Shown here in pieces: positions 8,337 through 15,003 of a stretch of DNA of 15,003 bases. The translations under genes were made by a program, and so were the position numbers. The stretch is from assembly GCA_043734785.1 (NCBI GenBank), contig JAYTEX010000147.1:1-15003 (forward strand), read 5' to 3'. The notes beneath the pieces are model-generated. The model saw nothing but the letters and a program-made list of their open reading frames with translations, had not been told where the DNA came from and made no database searches. The DNA is from CAIKBL01 sp043734785. Lineage in GTDB: Bacteria > Pseudomonadota > Gammaproteobacteria > Ga0077536. Position 1 is the stretch's first letter. Each line of letters begins with the position of its first letter.

Positions 8337-8366
8337 ACTATAGCGTATATAATCCACTACATTCAA
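8337..8366 (-). promoter_or_regulatory. Sigma-70-like promoter of thiC
   Basis: On the minus strand TTGAAT (8366-8361) is separated by 18 bases from TATAGT (8342-8337), 4/6 and 5/6 matches to consensus. The predicted start point near 8330 is only about 8 bases before the first conserved base of the TPP aptamer, which is the expected spacing for a riboswitch leader. Confidence 0.6.
8348..8353 (+). promoter_or_regulatory. Candidate -10 box of the pcm-like/rhodanese/tolC unit
   Basis: A perfect TATAAT lies on the plus strand inside the spacer of the divergent thiC promoter, about 98 bases upstream of the pcm-like ATG. No good -35 is seen at 16-18 bases upstream (the region reads CTGTCGTC), so support is moderate. 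Confidence 0.4.
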
Positions 8367-8450
8367 AGCCTTTGGTTCGCGCACATTCCCGCGCGCATTG
8401 ACTCGAGGGTTTTTCGCCACGCGCCAGCAGACGTTCCAAGGGTGACCGCA

Positions 8451-9104
8451 ATGGATCTTGATCAGGCACGCTTCAATATGGTCGAGCAACAAGTCCGACC
8501 ATGGGAGGTATTGGACCAGACGGTGCTCGACGCCATGATGACAATCCCGCGCGAACGATTCGTGCCCGATGCCTACAAACTCCTCCCGTTTTCGGATACA
8601 CGGATCCCGCTCGGACACGGCCAGGCAATGTTCGCCCCCAAATGGGAGGGCCGGCTGCTGCAAGCCCTGGCGCCCAACAAACATGAGCGCGCGCTTGAAA
8701 TCGGCACTGGCAGCGGCTATCAGGCGGCGCTGCTGGGGCACCTGTGTGCGGCCGTAACGAGTATCGATCTGCAAGCAGAGTTCGTGACCGCAGCCACCCG
8801 CCGGCTCCGCCTGGTCGGCATCAGCAATGTGATCTGCGAAACCGGCGACGGGCTCGATGGCTGGGCCGCTGGCGGGACTTATGACCTAATCGCGGTCACT
8901 GCGTCGTCCCCGCAACGCCGAGCGCGCATTGAGCAGCAACTCGCGCCAGGGGGTCGGCTATTTATAGTCATTGGGATGGCGCCCGTGATGGACGCAATGC
9001 TGATCACGCGCAACGCGGACGATTCATTCACTGCCGAATCCTTATTTGAGCTCGAAATTGAACCCCTGATCGGTGCGGAATTGAAACCGCGCTTCGTGTT
9101 TTGA
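8451..9104 (+). CDS. Protein-L-isoaspartate O-methyltransferase-like protein (PCMT family)
   Basis: 217 residues, class I SAM-methyltransferase fold. The ATG at 8451 has AAGGGTG at good spacing; longer readings from 8292 start inside the promoter/riboswitch region and are rejected. The N-terminus FNMVEQQVRPWEVLD (residues 7-21) and IPRERFVPDAY are typical of the PCMT-like protein found beside rhodanese and tolC in proteobacteria. SAM motif I is LEIGTGSGYQAALL (about 81-94). Where true L-isoaspartate repair enzymes have GQTISQP before the cofactor domain, this one reads GQAMFAPKWEG. The segment YDLIAVTASSP differs from the usual TAAAP-like loop, so repair activity should not be assumed. It is followed after 4 bases by the rhodanese gene and then tolC, which suggests a shared transcript. 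Confidence 0.85.
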   Translation: MDLDQARFNMVEQQVRPWEVLDQTVLDAMMTIPRERFVPDAYKLLPFSDTRIPLGHGQAMFAPKWEGRLLQALAPNKHERALEIGTGSGYQAALLGHLCAAVTSIDLQAEFVTAATRRLRLVGISNVICETGDGLDGWAAGGTYDLIAVTASSPQRRARIEQQLAPGGRLFIVIGMAPVMDAMLITRNADDSFTAESLFELEIEPLIGAELKPRFVF

Positions 9105-9108
9105 TGCA

Positions 9109-9423
9109 ATGGTGGAAATATCGCCCCAGGAATTGCACCAGCGACGACCTATCGAGCCCTTTCTCATCATCGATGTGCGCGAACCCTGGGAATATGCACT
9201 CTGCCATATTGATGGGTCACAGTTGATTCCCTTGGAGACTCTCCCGAATCGTCAGCAAGAATTCGCCCGCGATACGCGCACGGTAATGGTGTGCCACCAT
9301 GGAATGCGGAGCCGCTATGCGGCCGAGTATCTACAAAGTTGCGGGTTTCTGCAGGTGCTTAACTTGACCGGCGGCATTCACCGCTGGGCGGCCGATATCG
9401 ATGTTTCAATGCCCCAGTACTAG
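9109..9423 (+). CDS. Single-domain rhodanese (sulfurtransferase)
   Basis: 104 residues, one rhodanese domain. FLIIDVREPWEY (18-29) is the CH2A-type motif, and the active-site loop is CHHGMRS with Cys62 as the persulfide carrier. The C-terminus has VLNLTGGIHRW, the standard end of the domain. The CHHGMRS loop is that of small GlpE-like/rhodanese-related proteins, which transfer sulfane sulfur to thiophilic acceptors in the cytoplasm; the partner here is unknown. The ATG follows the pcm-like stop by 4 bases with no clear ribosome binding site, which suggests translational coupling. Confidence 0.9.
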   Translation: MVEISPQELHQRRPIEPFLIIDVREPWEYALCHIDGSQLIPLETLPNRQQEFARDTRTVMVCHHGMRSRYAAEYLQSCGFLQVLNLTGGIHRWAADIDVSMPQY

Positions 9424-9459
9424 CCCTAGCCTCGCGACAAACTTCAGGAGCGCAAGCTT

Positions 9460-10848
9460 TTGTTCATGAAAAAGCTGCCGAACGGTCCGCGCCGCAATCC
9501 AGTTTACGCCGTGCTCGGCATCTCGCTCGTATGGCTTTCGAGCGGCGGCGCATTCGGTGCGAGTCTGACCGATGCGTTGACGCTCGCCGAACAATCGGAT
9601 CCCACGTATCGGGAAGCGCAGGCCACGGCGCTTGCGGTGGCCGAAGGGATCCCGCAAGCACGCGCCGTACTGTGGCTCCCGGATCTCAGCTTTACCGCCG
9701 GCGGTAGCCATAACGATCAGGAGATCACCACCGACTTTGCGTTTGGCAACGGCGGCGGCGTTGCTTTCCAGAACTACGACTACCGATTGCACCTCACGCA
9801 GCCGGTATACCATCGCGATCGACATGTCCGTCTGCAACAAGCGAACAAGCGCCTGCGCCAGGCGCAGGCCGAACTTGATGTCGCGCACCAGGCGGTGATC
9901 TTGCGGGTGGCCGAACGTTACTTTGAAGTGCTGGCCGCGCAGGACAATGTCGCGTTCGCACGCGCCGAGAAGGATTCATTGGCCGGGCAAATGGAGCAAG
10001 CGAGGCAGCGTTTCGACGTGGGGCTGATCGCCATCACCGATGTGCAGGAAGCCCAGGCCGGTTTCGATCGCGCGCTTGCACAGGAAATCGGCGCGGCGAA
10101 CGCGCTCGAAAACGCACACGAATCTCTGCGCGAAGTCACGGGCGCCTACCAGGAGGCGCTGATGCCGCTCGGCACGGAGTTCCAGCTCGAACGCCCCGAT
10201 CCGGATAGCATCGAGAACTGGACCGAAACCGCGCTGGCGCAGAACTTGGAAATTCTCGCGGCCCAGGTCGCGACGGAAATCGCCATGGACGAAATTCGTG
10301 CGCAGTATGCCGGCCATTATCCCACCCTCGATATTTCCGGCAGTCAGGGGGTCACGTCGCAGGGCGGTCGCTTCGGACAGACCCAGATCGATGGCGGTGA
10401 TATCGGGATGCGAGTCAACATTCCCCTGTACTCTGGCGGTAGCGTGGTATCCCAAACCCGCCAGGCCACCCATCAACATGCGGCGGCGGTAGAACGCCTG
10501 GAGAAGGTGCGCCGCGCGGTCTACCGCGAGACGCGGCAGGCCTTTCTAGGGATCCTATCGCGGATAGGCTCAGTCAACGCCTTGAAGCAGGCAGTGCTGT
10601 CGTCCAGAACCGCAGTGGACTCTACCCGTGCCGGCTTCGAAGTCGGTACTCGCACCACGGTCGATGTCGTCACGGCCGAACGCGGTCTTTCCGAAGCGCG
10701 ACGGGATTTGGCGCGCGCGCGCTACGATTATGTACTCGACCGCTTGCGCTTAAAGAGGGCGGCCGGCACGCTCGCGCCCACCGATTTGGTCGCGGCGAAT
10801 CAGTGGTTAGAGGCACCCAGCGCAAGCGACCAGAAATCTCAGAAATAA
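9460..10848 (+). CDS. tolC: TolC-family outer-membrane efflux protein
   Basis: About 460 residues. A signal peptide is clear: MKKLPNGPRRNP, hydrophobic VYAVLGISLVWLSSGGAFG, cleavage before ASLTDAL. The mature protein has the two repeated OEP halves with long coiled-coil helices. The first runs from LTDALTLAEQSDPTYREAQA through QANKRLRQAQAELDVAHQAV and RFDVGLIAITDVQEAQAG. The second runs from ALAQNLEILAAQVATEIA to GFEVGTRTTVDVVTAERGL. The RFDVGLIA/GFEVGTRT pair marks the repeat. It forms the trimeric outer-membrane duct of type I secretion and RND/MFS efflux. AGGAG (9446-9450) stands 9 bases before a TTG at 9460 but 15 before the ATG at 9466, so TTG initiation is likely; both give nearly the same protein. 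It follows the rhodanese by 36 bases. No inner-membrane or periplasmic partner is in the window. Confidence 0.92.
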   Translation: MFMKKLPNGPRRNPVYAVLGISLVWLSSGGAFGASLTDALTLAEQSDPTYREAQATALAVAEGIPQARAVLWLPDLSFTAGGSHNDQEITTDFAFGNGGGVAFQNYDYRLHLTQPVYHRDRHVRLQQANKRLRQAQAELDVAHQAVILRVAERYFEVLAAQDNVAFARAEKDSLAGQMEQARQRFDVGLIAITDVQEAQAGFDRALAQEIGAANALENAHESLREVTGAYQEALMPLGTEFQLERPDPDSIENWTETALAQNLEILAAQVATEIAMDEIRAQYAGHYPTLDISGSQGVTSQGGRFGQTQIDGGDIGMRVNIPLYSGGSVVSQTRQATHQHAAAVERLEKVRRAVYRETRQAFLGILSRIGSVNALKQAVLSSRTAVDSTRAGFEVGTRTTVDVVTAERGLSEARRDLARARYDYVLDRLRLKRAAGTLAPTDLVAANQWLEAPSASDQKSQK

Positions 10849-10910
10849 ATTGGAAGGTCGGTGTTCTGCCTGGCACGACAGCGACGCTCAATAACGCTTG
10901 AGGAAATCAC

Positions 10911-11486
10911 ATGAATAAAATTGCGGCCAACCATCAATGCCGGATGGACAGCAGCCAACTGGCAGTGATCGATATCCAGCAACGCCTCGGCGACGCAATG
11001 CCCAACAAGGTGCTGAATAGGGTGTTGCAGAACACGGTACTGCTGACGCGCGCCGCCAGCGCGATGGGGATCCCTGTACTACTGACCGAACAATATCCAG
11101 AGGGGCTGGGCCCCACCCATCCGGTGGTGGCGTCAATGCTGCCGGAGGGCATCCCCATCCTGCGCAAAACCTGTTTCAGCGGCATGGGATCGCGCGAATT
11201 CTCCACGGCGGTGCAGCGCGACGACGCGCGGCGCCAGATTGTGCTGGTGGGGATGGAGGCGCATATCTGTGTGCTACAAACGGCGCTTGATCTGGCTGCG
11301 CTAGATTTCGAGGTCTTTGTCGTAGAGGACGCCATCTGCTCACGGCGACTGGAAAACTACCAAAACGCGCTTGATCGAATGCGGAATTTCGGCATCAGCA
11401 TCGTGAGCGCGGAGTCAGTCGTATTCGAATGGTTGGGTGACTCGAAGCATCCTCAGTTCAAAGCGATTCAGGCTTTGCTGCGCTAA
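10911..11486 (+). CDS. Isochorismatase-family cysteine hydrolase
   Basis: 191 residues. The expected catalytic triad is present: Asp21 in VIDIQ, Lys86 in LRKTCFS, and Cys120 in GMEAHICV, followed by the family's cis-peptide region and LAALDFEVFVVEDAICSR. The length fits small single-domain hydrolases of the YcaC/nicotinamidase-related group, which hydrolyse C-N or C-O bonds of small molecules; the substrate cannot be read from sequence. The ATG has GAGGA at 8-9 bases. It lies 62 bases after tolC on the same strand and may be the last gene of that unit. Its stop is 5 bases from the stop of the convergent exonuclease gene. Confidence 0.9.
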   Translation: MNKIAANHQCRMDSSQLAVIDIQQRLGDAMPNKVLNRVLQNTVLLTRAASAMGIPVLLTEQYPEGLGPTHPVVASMLPEGIPILRKTCFSGMGSREFSTAVQRDDARRQIVLVGMEAHICVLQTALDLAALDFEVFVVEDAICSRRLENYQNALDRMRNFGISIVSAESVVFEWLGDSKHPQFKAIQALLR

Positions 11487-11491
11487 ACGGA

Positions 11492-12001
11492 TCAGCAGCC
11501 CGCGCGCGCCGCGATCGCGCCGACACTGCTGGCGTAAGCCCGTTGGAGGACTAGCGCATCGGCGCTCGCGCGGTGTCTGGTCAACCCCATCTCAGCCCGC
11601 GCGCGATCCTTCTGCTCGGCCCAGACGTCGCGTTGGGCTTCATTGAGCAGGGCGCTAAGCGTTTCAAGCTTGTAGCGAGCAGGTACACCTACCCTTTCGT
11701 GCAGGAGCGCCAGCCAACTGCTGTCCACGCCCCACGCATCCGTATAGACCACTCTATCCGCGAGCAAATCGTTGAGCGTGCGCACTACCAGCTGTGGCGG
11801 GTGGCCATGGGACACGAGCACGGTGCGTGAAATTTGATGAAGCGATTCAGCCTCTGCGGTCCAGTGTGTCCAATCGTCAAACGGCCGAATGAGAAAGCAG
11901 GCGGTCTGGCCCGACGCCAGCGCCACCCCGACTTCAATCGGATAGCTACCGCGACCAAAACCGGAAGCTTCTACGTCGATAATGTCAGGCGGATTTTGCA
12001 A
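11492..12001 (-). CDS. DEDDh-type 3'-5' exonuclease-like protein
   Basis: 169 residues. Exonuclease motif I is IDVEASG (Asp9, Glu11), motif II is TDAWGVDSSWL (probably Asp93), and motif III is HRASADA (His143, Asp148), giving the full DEDDh set. This is the small RNase T/DnaQ-like fold. It lacks the DnaQ C-terminal extension and resembles the 'exonuclease RNase T and DNA polymerase III' proteins of unknown substrate. The start is TTG at 12001: the frame has a stop at 12037-12035 and no ATG or GTG between, and motif I begins only six residues in. It is 82 bases downstream of waaA on the same strand and is probably read with it. Confidence 0.8.
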   Translation of the reverse strand: MQNPPDIIDVEASGFGRGSYPIEVGVALASGQTACFLIRPFDDWTHWTAEAESLHQISRTVLVSHGHPPQLVVRTLNDLLADRVVYTDAWGVDSSWLALLHERVGVPARYKLETLSALLNEAQRDVWAEQKDRARAEMGLTRHRASADALVLQRAYASSVGAIAARAGC

Positions 12002-12083
12002 GCAATGCCGTAACGGTTTTGTGCGCGCAGGATATCATCGGCGGTCGAAATTTAAATGCCCGTCATTACGTATGGCACGACGA

Positions 12084-13349
12084 TTACACGCCTCGCGCAT
12101 TCAGCAGCGCCAGCACGCGCTGCGTCGCGCCACGGTTAGACTCGATAATCTCGCGACCACGCCGTCCCGCTTGATCACGAGCATCACTATCACCCAGCCA
12201 AGCCGCGATGATTTCCGCGATCGCCTGCTCGTTATCAGCAATCTTTAATGCCCCACCCATGACCAATTTATCGGTGATCTCCATGAAGTTGAACACGTGT
12301 GGCCCGACCACCACCGGCACGCCAACGGCTGCGGGCTCCAGCACATTCTGGCCGCCAAGAGGCACCAGGCTGCCGCCCACGAAAGCGACATCGGAGGCTG
12401 CGTAAAACCGCATCATCTCGCCCATCGTATCCAGCACTAGGACATCGACATCCGGCGCGCAAACCTGACCTGCGCTGCGCAAGCGCGTGTGCAGACCGCA
12501 ATGGCGGCAGAGTTCGCCGACCTCGGCAAAGCGCTCTGGATGTCTCGGCGCGAGGATCATCAGCAGCGACGGAATTCGCCGTTTGAGGATGGCGTAAACA
12601 TCGAGGATCCGGGCTTCCTCGCCGATGCGGGTACTTCCTGCCATAAAAAGGGGACGACTGAGTCCTAGATCTCGGCGCAGGGCCGCCGCTTCTTCAAAGA
12701 GGCTGGCGGGCACATGGACATCGAACTTAAGACTTCCAGTCACCGTCACCGCGGCCGGATCCGCACCGAGCATCCCTAATCGATGCGCATCCGCGGCAGA
12801 CTGCATGGCCGCATGCGTCAGGGACGCGAGCATGCGTCGCGTAAGCGGCTGCAGCCATCGGTAGCGGCGCGCCGATGAAGCCGATAAACGACCATTGATC
12901 AGGAAAACCGACACGTTCCTCTGGCGACAACATTCAATCACGTTCGGCCAGAGTTCGGTCTCCATCAAGAGCAGCGCGCACGGCCTGTGATGGGCGAGGA
13001 AACGCCTTATGATGAACCCAACATCGTAGGGAAAATACACGTGAAACACGCTCTGTCCGAACTGTCGGTCAACTGCATCACGCCCAGTCGGCGTCGTGGT
13101 GGTGAACAGGATGGGCTGCGCGTGCGATTGGTCGCGTAAGGCTTTAACCAGTGGCACCGCTGCAGCCACCTCGCCGACTGAAACCGCGTGAATCCAGATT
13201 GGCGGTATGCCGGTCTGGGTCCGCGAGTATCGGCCTATTCGCTCCTGCCACCGTCGGCGATAATCGGGATTGCCACGCCCGAGCCACCAAAGTCTCAGCA
13301 GGATCATCGGTAGCAGACTCAGGTAAATCGCGCTGTATAGGTGCCTCAC
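12084..13349 (-). CDS. waaA: 3-deoxy-D-manno-octulosonic acid (Kdo) transferase
   Basis: 421 residues from the GTG at 13349, close to E. coli WaaA (425). WaaA adds Kdo from CMP-Kdo to lipid IVA at the cytoplasmic face of the inner membrane. An N-terminal hydrophobic anchor (YSAIYLSLLPMILLRLWWLG, 5-24) precedes the GT-B fold. VSVGEV contains Glu60, the position of the E. coli catalytic glutamate. Further family blocks are METELWPN, NGRLSASS, VTGSLKFD, APRHPERF, VLDTMGEM, VAFVGGSLVPLGGQNVLEPA and GPHVFNF. The GTG shares GTGA with the hldD stop (13349-13346), which settles the start against a longer reading from 13517. Mono- versus bifunctionality cannot be decided here. Confidence 0.96.
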   Translation of the reverse strand: MRHLYSAIYLSLLPMILLRLWWLGRGNPDYRRRWQERIGRYSRTQTGIPPIWIHAVSVGEVAAAVPLVKALRDQSHAQPILFTTTTPTGRDAVDRQFGQSVFHVYFPYDVGFIIRRFLAHHRPCALLLMETELWPNVIECCRQRNVSVFLINGRLSASSARRYRWLQPLTRRMLASLTHAAMQSAADAHRLGMLGADPAAVTVTGSLKFDVHVPASLFEEAAALRRDLGLSRPLFMAGSTRIGEEARILDVYAILKRRIPSLLMILAPRHPERFAEVGELCRHCGLHTRLRSAGQVCAPDVDVLVLDTMGEMMRFYAASDVAFVGGSLVPLGGQNVLEPAAVGVPVVVGPHVFNFMEITDKLVMGGALKIADNEQAIAEIIAAWLGDSDARDQAGRRGREIIESNRGATQRVLALLNARGV

Positions 13350-14290
13350 CCGTTCAGCCGTTGGAGCGTTTGGTGAACCCCAGATTCCACCGAGCGAAAA
13401 ATCCCTGTATAGCCCGCCAGTCGCGTCGCCTCGAGATCCGCGCAGGTATGACTCTGGTAGGCGGCCAACAGATCTGGCGGAAACGGGATGTACTCGATAG
13501 TGCCCCGACCATGCCAAGCGATAATTGCCCGGGCGACTTCATTAAACGTCGCTGCCACACCCGATCCGCAGTTCAAGATCCCCTTGCAGGCACGCGATTC
13601 GCCGCACCATAAGGTCATGTCGACGACGTCCTCCACATGGACGAAATCTCGCCGCTGCTCGCCTGCGCCAACGCCATGCGACCCCTCAAACAGGCGAACT
13701 GTAGCGGATTCGCATAATTGCTGATTGAAATGGTAAACGACACTCGCCATCCGTCCTTTATGCTGCTCACCGGGCCCGTAGACATTGAAATAGCGCAGCC
13801 CGGTGACCGGGATCTGAAGCGACGGCAAACGCTGCCGCACGTGTTGGTCGAAAAGCAGTTTGGAGTAACCATAGACATTGAGCGGATGCTCATGCGCTTC
13901 GCGCTCCGCGCTGATCCGGTTCGGACCGTAAACGGCGGCACTTGAGGCGTACACCAGGGGGATCCCGTGCGCCTCGCAGCCATTCAACATGGCTTTCGAG
14001 TACGCGTAATTCGCTTCCATCATATAGCGCCCATTCCATTCGGTCGTATCCGAACAAGCGCCAAGGTGATAGATAATTTCCAACGATTTAACCCAGGGTG
14101 CAGCGCTGTACAGCGCCGCTTTGAATTCCTGATGATCGAGATAATCAGCGAGTTGAGCGCTCGCGAGATTGCGAAACTTGTGACCATCGGTGAAATCATC
14201 TACCACGAGGATATCGCGCCGTCCGCGGTCGTTGAGCGCCCGGACTAGATTACTCCCGATAAAACCGGCGCCGCCAGTGACCACAATCAT
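13346..14290 (-). CDS. hldD: ADP-L-glycero-D-manno-heptose 6-epimerase
   Basis: 314 residues. This NADP-dependent epimerase converts ADP-D,D-heptose to ADP-L,D-heptose for the LPS inner core. It is an extended SDR fold: GGAGFIGSN at 6-14, Ser116/Ser117 in YASSAAVYG, Tyr140 and Lys144 in YGYSK, and Lys178 in GEQHKGRM. The numbering coincides with the known E. coli catalytic residues Ser116, Tyr140 and Lys178. RDFVHVEDVV and NCGSG are also present. The ATG at 14290 overlaps the hldE stop as ATGA, and its own stop overlaps the waaA GTG, so translation is coupled across the three genes. A longer reading from 14506 is rejected because it runs through hldE. Confidence 0.97.
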   Translation of the reverse strand: MIVVTGGAGFIGSNLVRALNDRGRRDILVVDDFTDGHKFRNLASAQLADYLDHQEFKAALYSAAPWVKSLEIIYHLGACSDTTEWNGRYMMEANYAYSKAMLNGCEAHGIPLVYASSAAVYGPNRISAEREAHEHPLNVYGYSKLLFDQHVRQRLPSLQIPVTGLRYFNVYGPGEQHKGRMASVVYHFNQQLCESATVRLFEGSHGVGAGEQRRDFVHVEDVVDMTLWCGESRACKGILNCGSGVAATFNEVARAIIAWHGRGTIEYIPFPPDLLAAYQSHTCADLEATRLAGYTGIFRSVESGVHQTLQRLNG

Positions 14291-15003
14291 GCGTTCGCCT
14301 CTGGCAATGAGGCGGTCATCTCGATGACACGGGTGCTCGAAAATCCCGCGTGATAGGGCAATGTGAGCACTCTTCCGCCAGCCCGCAATACCTCCTCCGC
14401 CCCTGCAATATCCGCGATCCGATAATCCCCGCCCTTGACCAGCACGTCGGGCAGTATTTGCGCGATGAGGTCCTGCGGAGTATCGGTATTGAACGAGACC
14501 ACCCAATCGACCGCCCGCAGCCGGTGCAATATTTCGCTCCGATCGGCCAGCCGATTAATAGGCCGGGGCGCGCCTTTCAACCGGCGCACCGAAGCATCGG
14601 AATTCACCGCCACGATCAGCCGGTCACCTAGTGCCGCCGCCGCCTCGAGGTAGCGGACATGTCCAACGTGCAGTAGGTCGAAACACCCATTGGTCATGAC
14701 AATTCGAAGCCCTCGTTGACGCGCGGCCGCGACCTCTGACATTAACGCGTCGGGTTCCATCATCGCGACCGAGCGGGCAGCCTGAACAGTCATGGACTCC
14801 GCCAGTTCGGCTGCGGTGACTACCGCAGTCCCCAATTTACCCACCGCGATACCTGCCGCACAGTTGGCCAATTCGACCGCACGCTCCAGCGCGACGCCAC
14901 CTGCGAGCGCCCACGCCAGCGCCGCACACACGGTGTCGCCAGCACCGGTGACATCGAACACACCGCGTGCCCGGGCCGCGAGCTGGGTGACCTGCCCTGC
15001 CCC
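14287..15003 (-). CDS. hldE: Bifunctional heptose 7-phosphate kinase / heptose 1-phosphate adenylyltransferase, C-terminal part; runs off right edge
   Basis: The last 238 codons are present and the open frame continues past base 15003, so the start is outside. The first residues, ending in GVFDVTGAGDTV, are the ribokinase/PfkB signature with the catalytic Asp in GAGD, the end of the kinase domain. From about residue 85 of the visible part the nucleotidyltransferase domain begins: MTNGCFDLLHVGHVRYLEAA (HxGH is the ATP-binding motif), VNSDASVRRLKG, RPINRLADRSEIL, and GGDYRIADIAGAE. The enzyme phosphorylates D-glycero-D-manno-heptose 7-phosphate and adenylylates the 1-phosphate in the LPS heptose pathway. 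It is followed directly by hldD with a 4-base ATGA overlap. Confidence 0.97.
   Translation of the reverse strand, partial: GAGQVTQLAARARGVFDVTGAGDTVCAALAWALAGGVALERAVELANCAAGIAVGKLGTAVVTAAELAESMTVQAARSVAMMEPDALMSEVAAARQRGLRIVMTNGCFDLLHVGHVRYLEAAAALGDRLIVAVNSDASVRRLKGAPRPINRLADRSEILHRLRAVDWVVSFNTDTPQDLIAQILPDVLVKGGDYRIADIAGAEEVLRAGGRVLTLPYHAGFSSTRVIEMTASLPEANA

Noticed and set aside
8292..8450. N-terminal extension of the pcm-like protein
   Set aside because: The extension covers the thiC promoter region and has no family similarity; the ATG at 8451 has a good ribosome binding site and starts the conserved MDLDQARFNMVEQQ segment.
13350..13517. Longer WaaA start at 13517
   Set aside because: The extra 56 residues are antisense-free shadow of hldD in another frame; the GTG at 13349 overlaps the hldD stop and matches the E. 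coli WaaA N-terminus and Glu60 numbering.

Overview
The window (about 60% GC by eye) reads as chromosome of a Gram-negative proteobacterium, most likely a gammaproteobacterium (a betaproteobacterium is possible). Lipopolysaccharide core genes (hldE, hldD, waaA), a TolC-type outer-membrane protein, dusA, and thiC behind a TPP riboswitch all point that way. The neighbourhood thiC / pcm-like / rhodanese / tolC / waaA is, from memory, common in these groups.

Layout. (1) 1-3904, minus strand: the downstream-cut start of a specialised-metabolite operon, read right to left. A two-domain acyl-activating enzyme with a C-terminal carrier protein (618 aa) comes first. A ThDP-dependent enzyme of the oxalyl-CoA decarboxylase / 2-hydroxyacyl-CoA lyase type follows. 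Last is a nonribosomal peptide synthetase whose first 86 residues, up to the start of a condensation domain, lie at the left edge. The ligase resembles oxalyl-CoA synthetase (AAE3/Pcs60) rather than an ordinary amino-acid adenylation domain. (2) 3905-4385: an intergenic stretch of about 480 bp. (3) 4386-5393, plus: dusA. (4) 5405-8140, minus: thiC followed 15 bp later by a signal-peptide-bearing methyltransferase-fold protein. Upstream lie a clear TPP riboswitch and a promoter that overlaps a divergent one. (5) 8451-11486, plus: pcm-like methyltransferase, rhodanese, TolC-family protein and an isochorismatase-fold hydrolase. (6) 11492-15003, minus: hldE (cut by the right edge), hldD, waaA and a DEDDh exonuclease. 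The first three are joined by ATGA and GTGA start/stop overlaps.

The part most worth attention is region 1. If the ligase loads oxalate (or a related 2-oxo/2-hydroxy acid) onto its own carrier protein, the neighbouring ThDP enzyme is the right family to decarboxylate it (to formyl-S-carrier) or to use it for C-C bond formation. The NRPS, which starts with a condensation domain and therefore needs a donor in trans, could then take the product as starter unit. The ThDP enzyme has Gln where the family has its catalytic Glu, so its chemistry may be unusual. It also carries an N-terminal helical stretch resembling the N-terminus of the NRPS. The substrate and product are inference; the domain make-up and gene order are seen directly. 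Regions 3-6 are largely conserved housekeeping genes.
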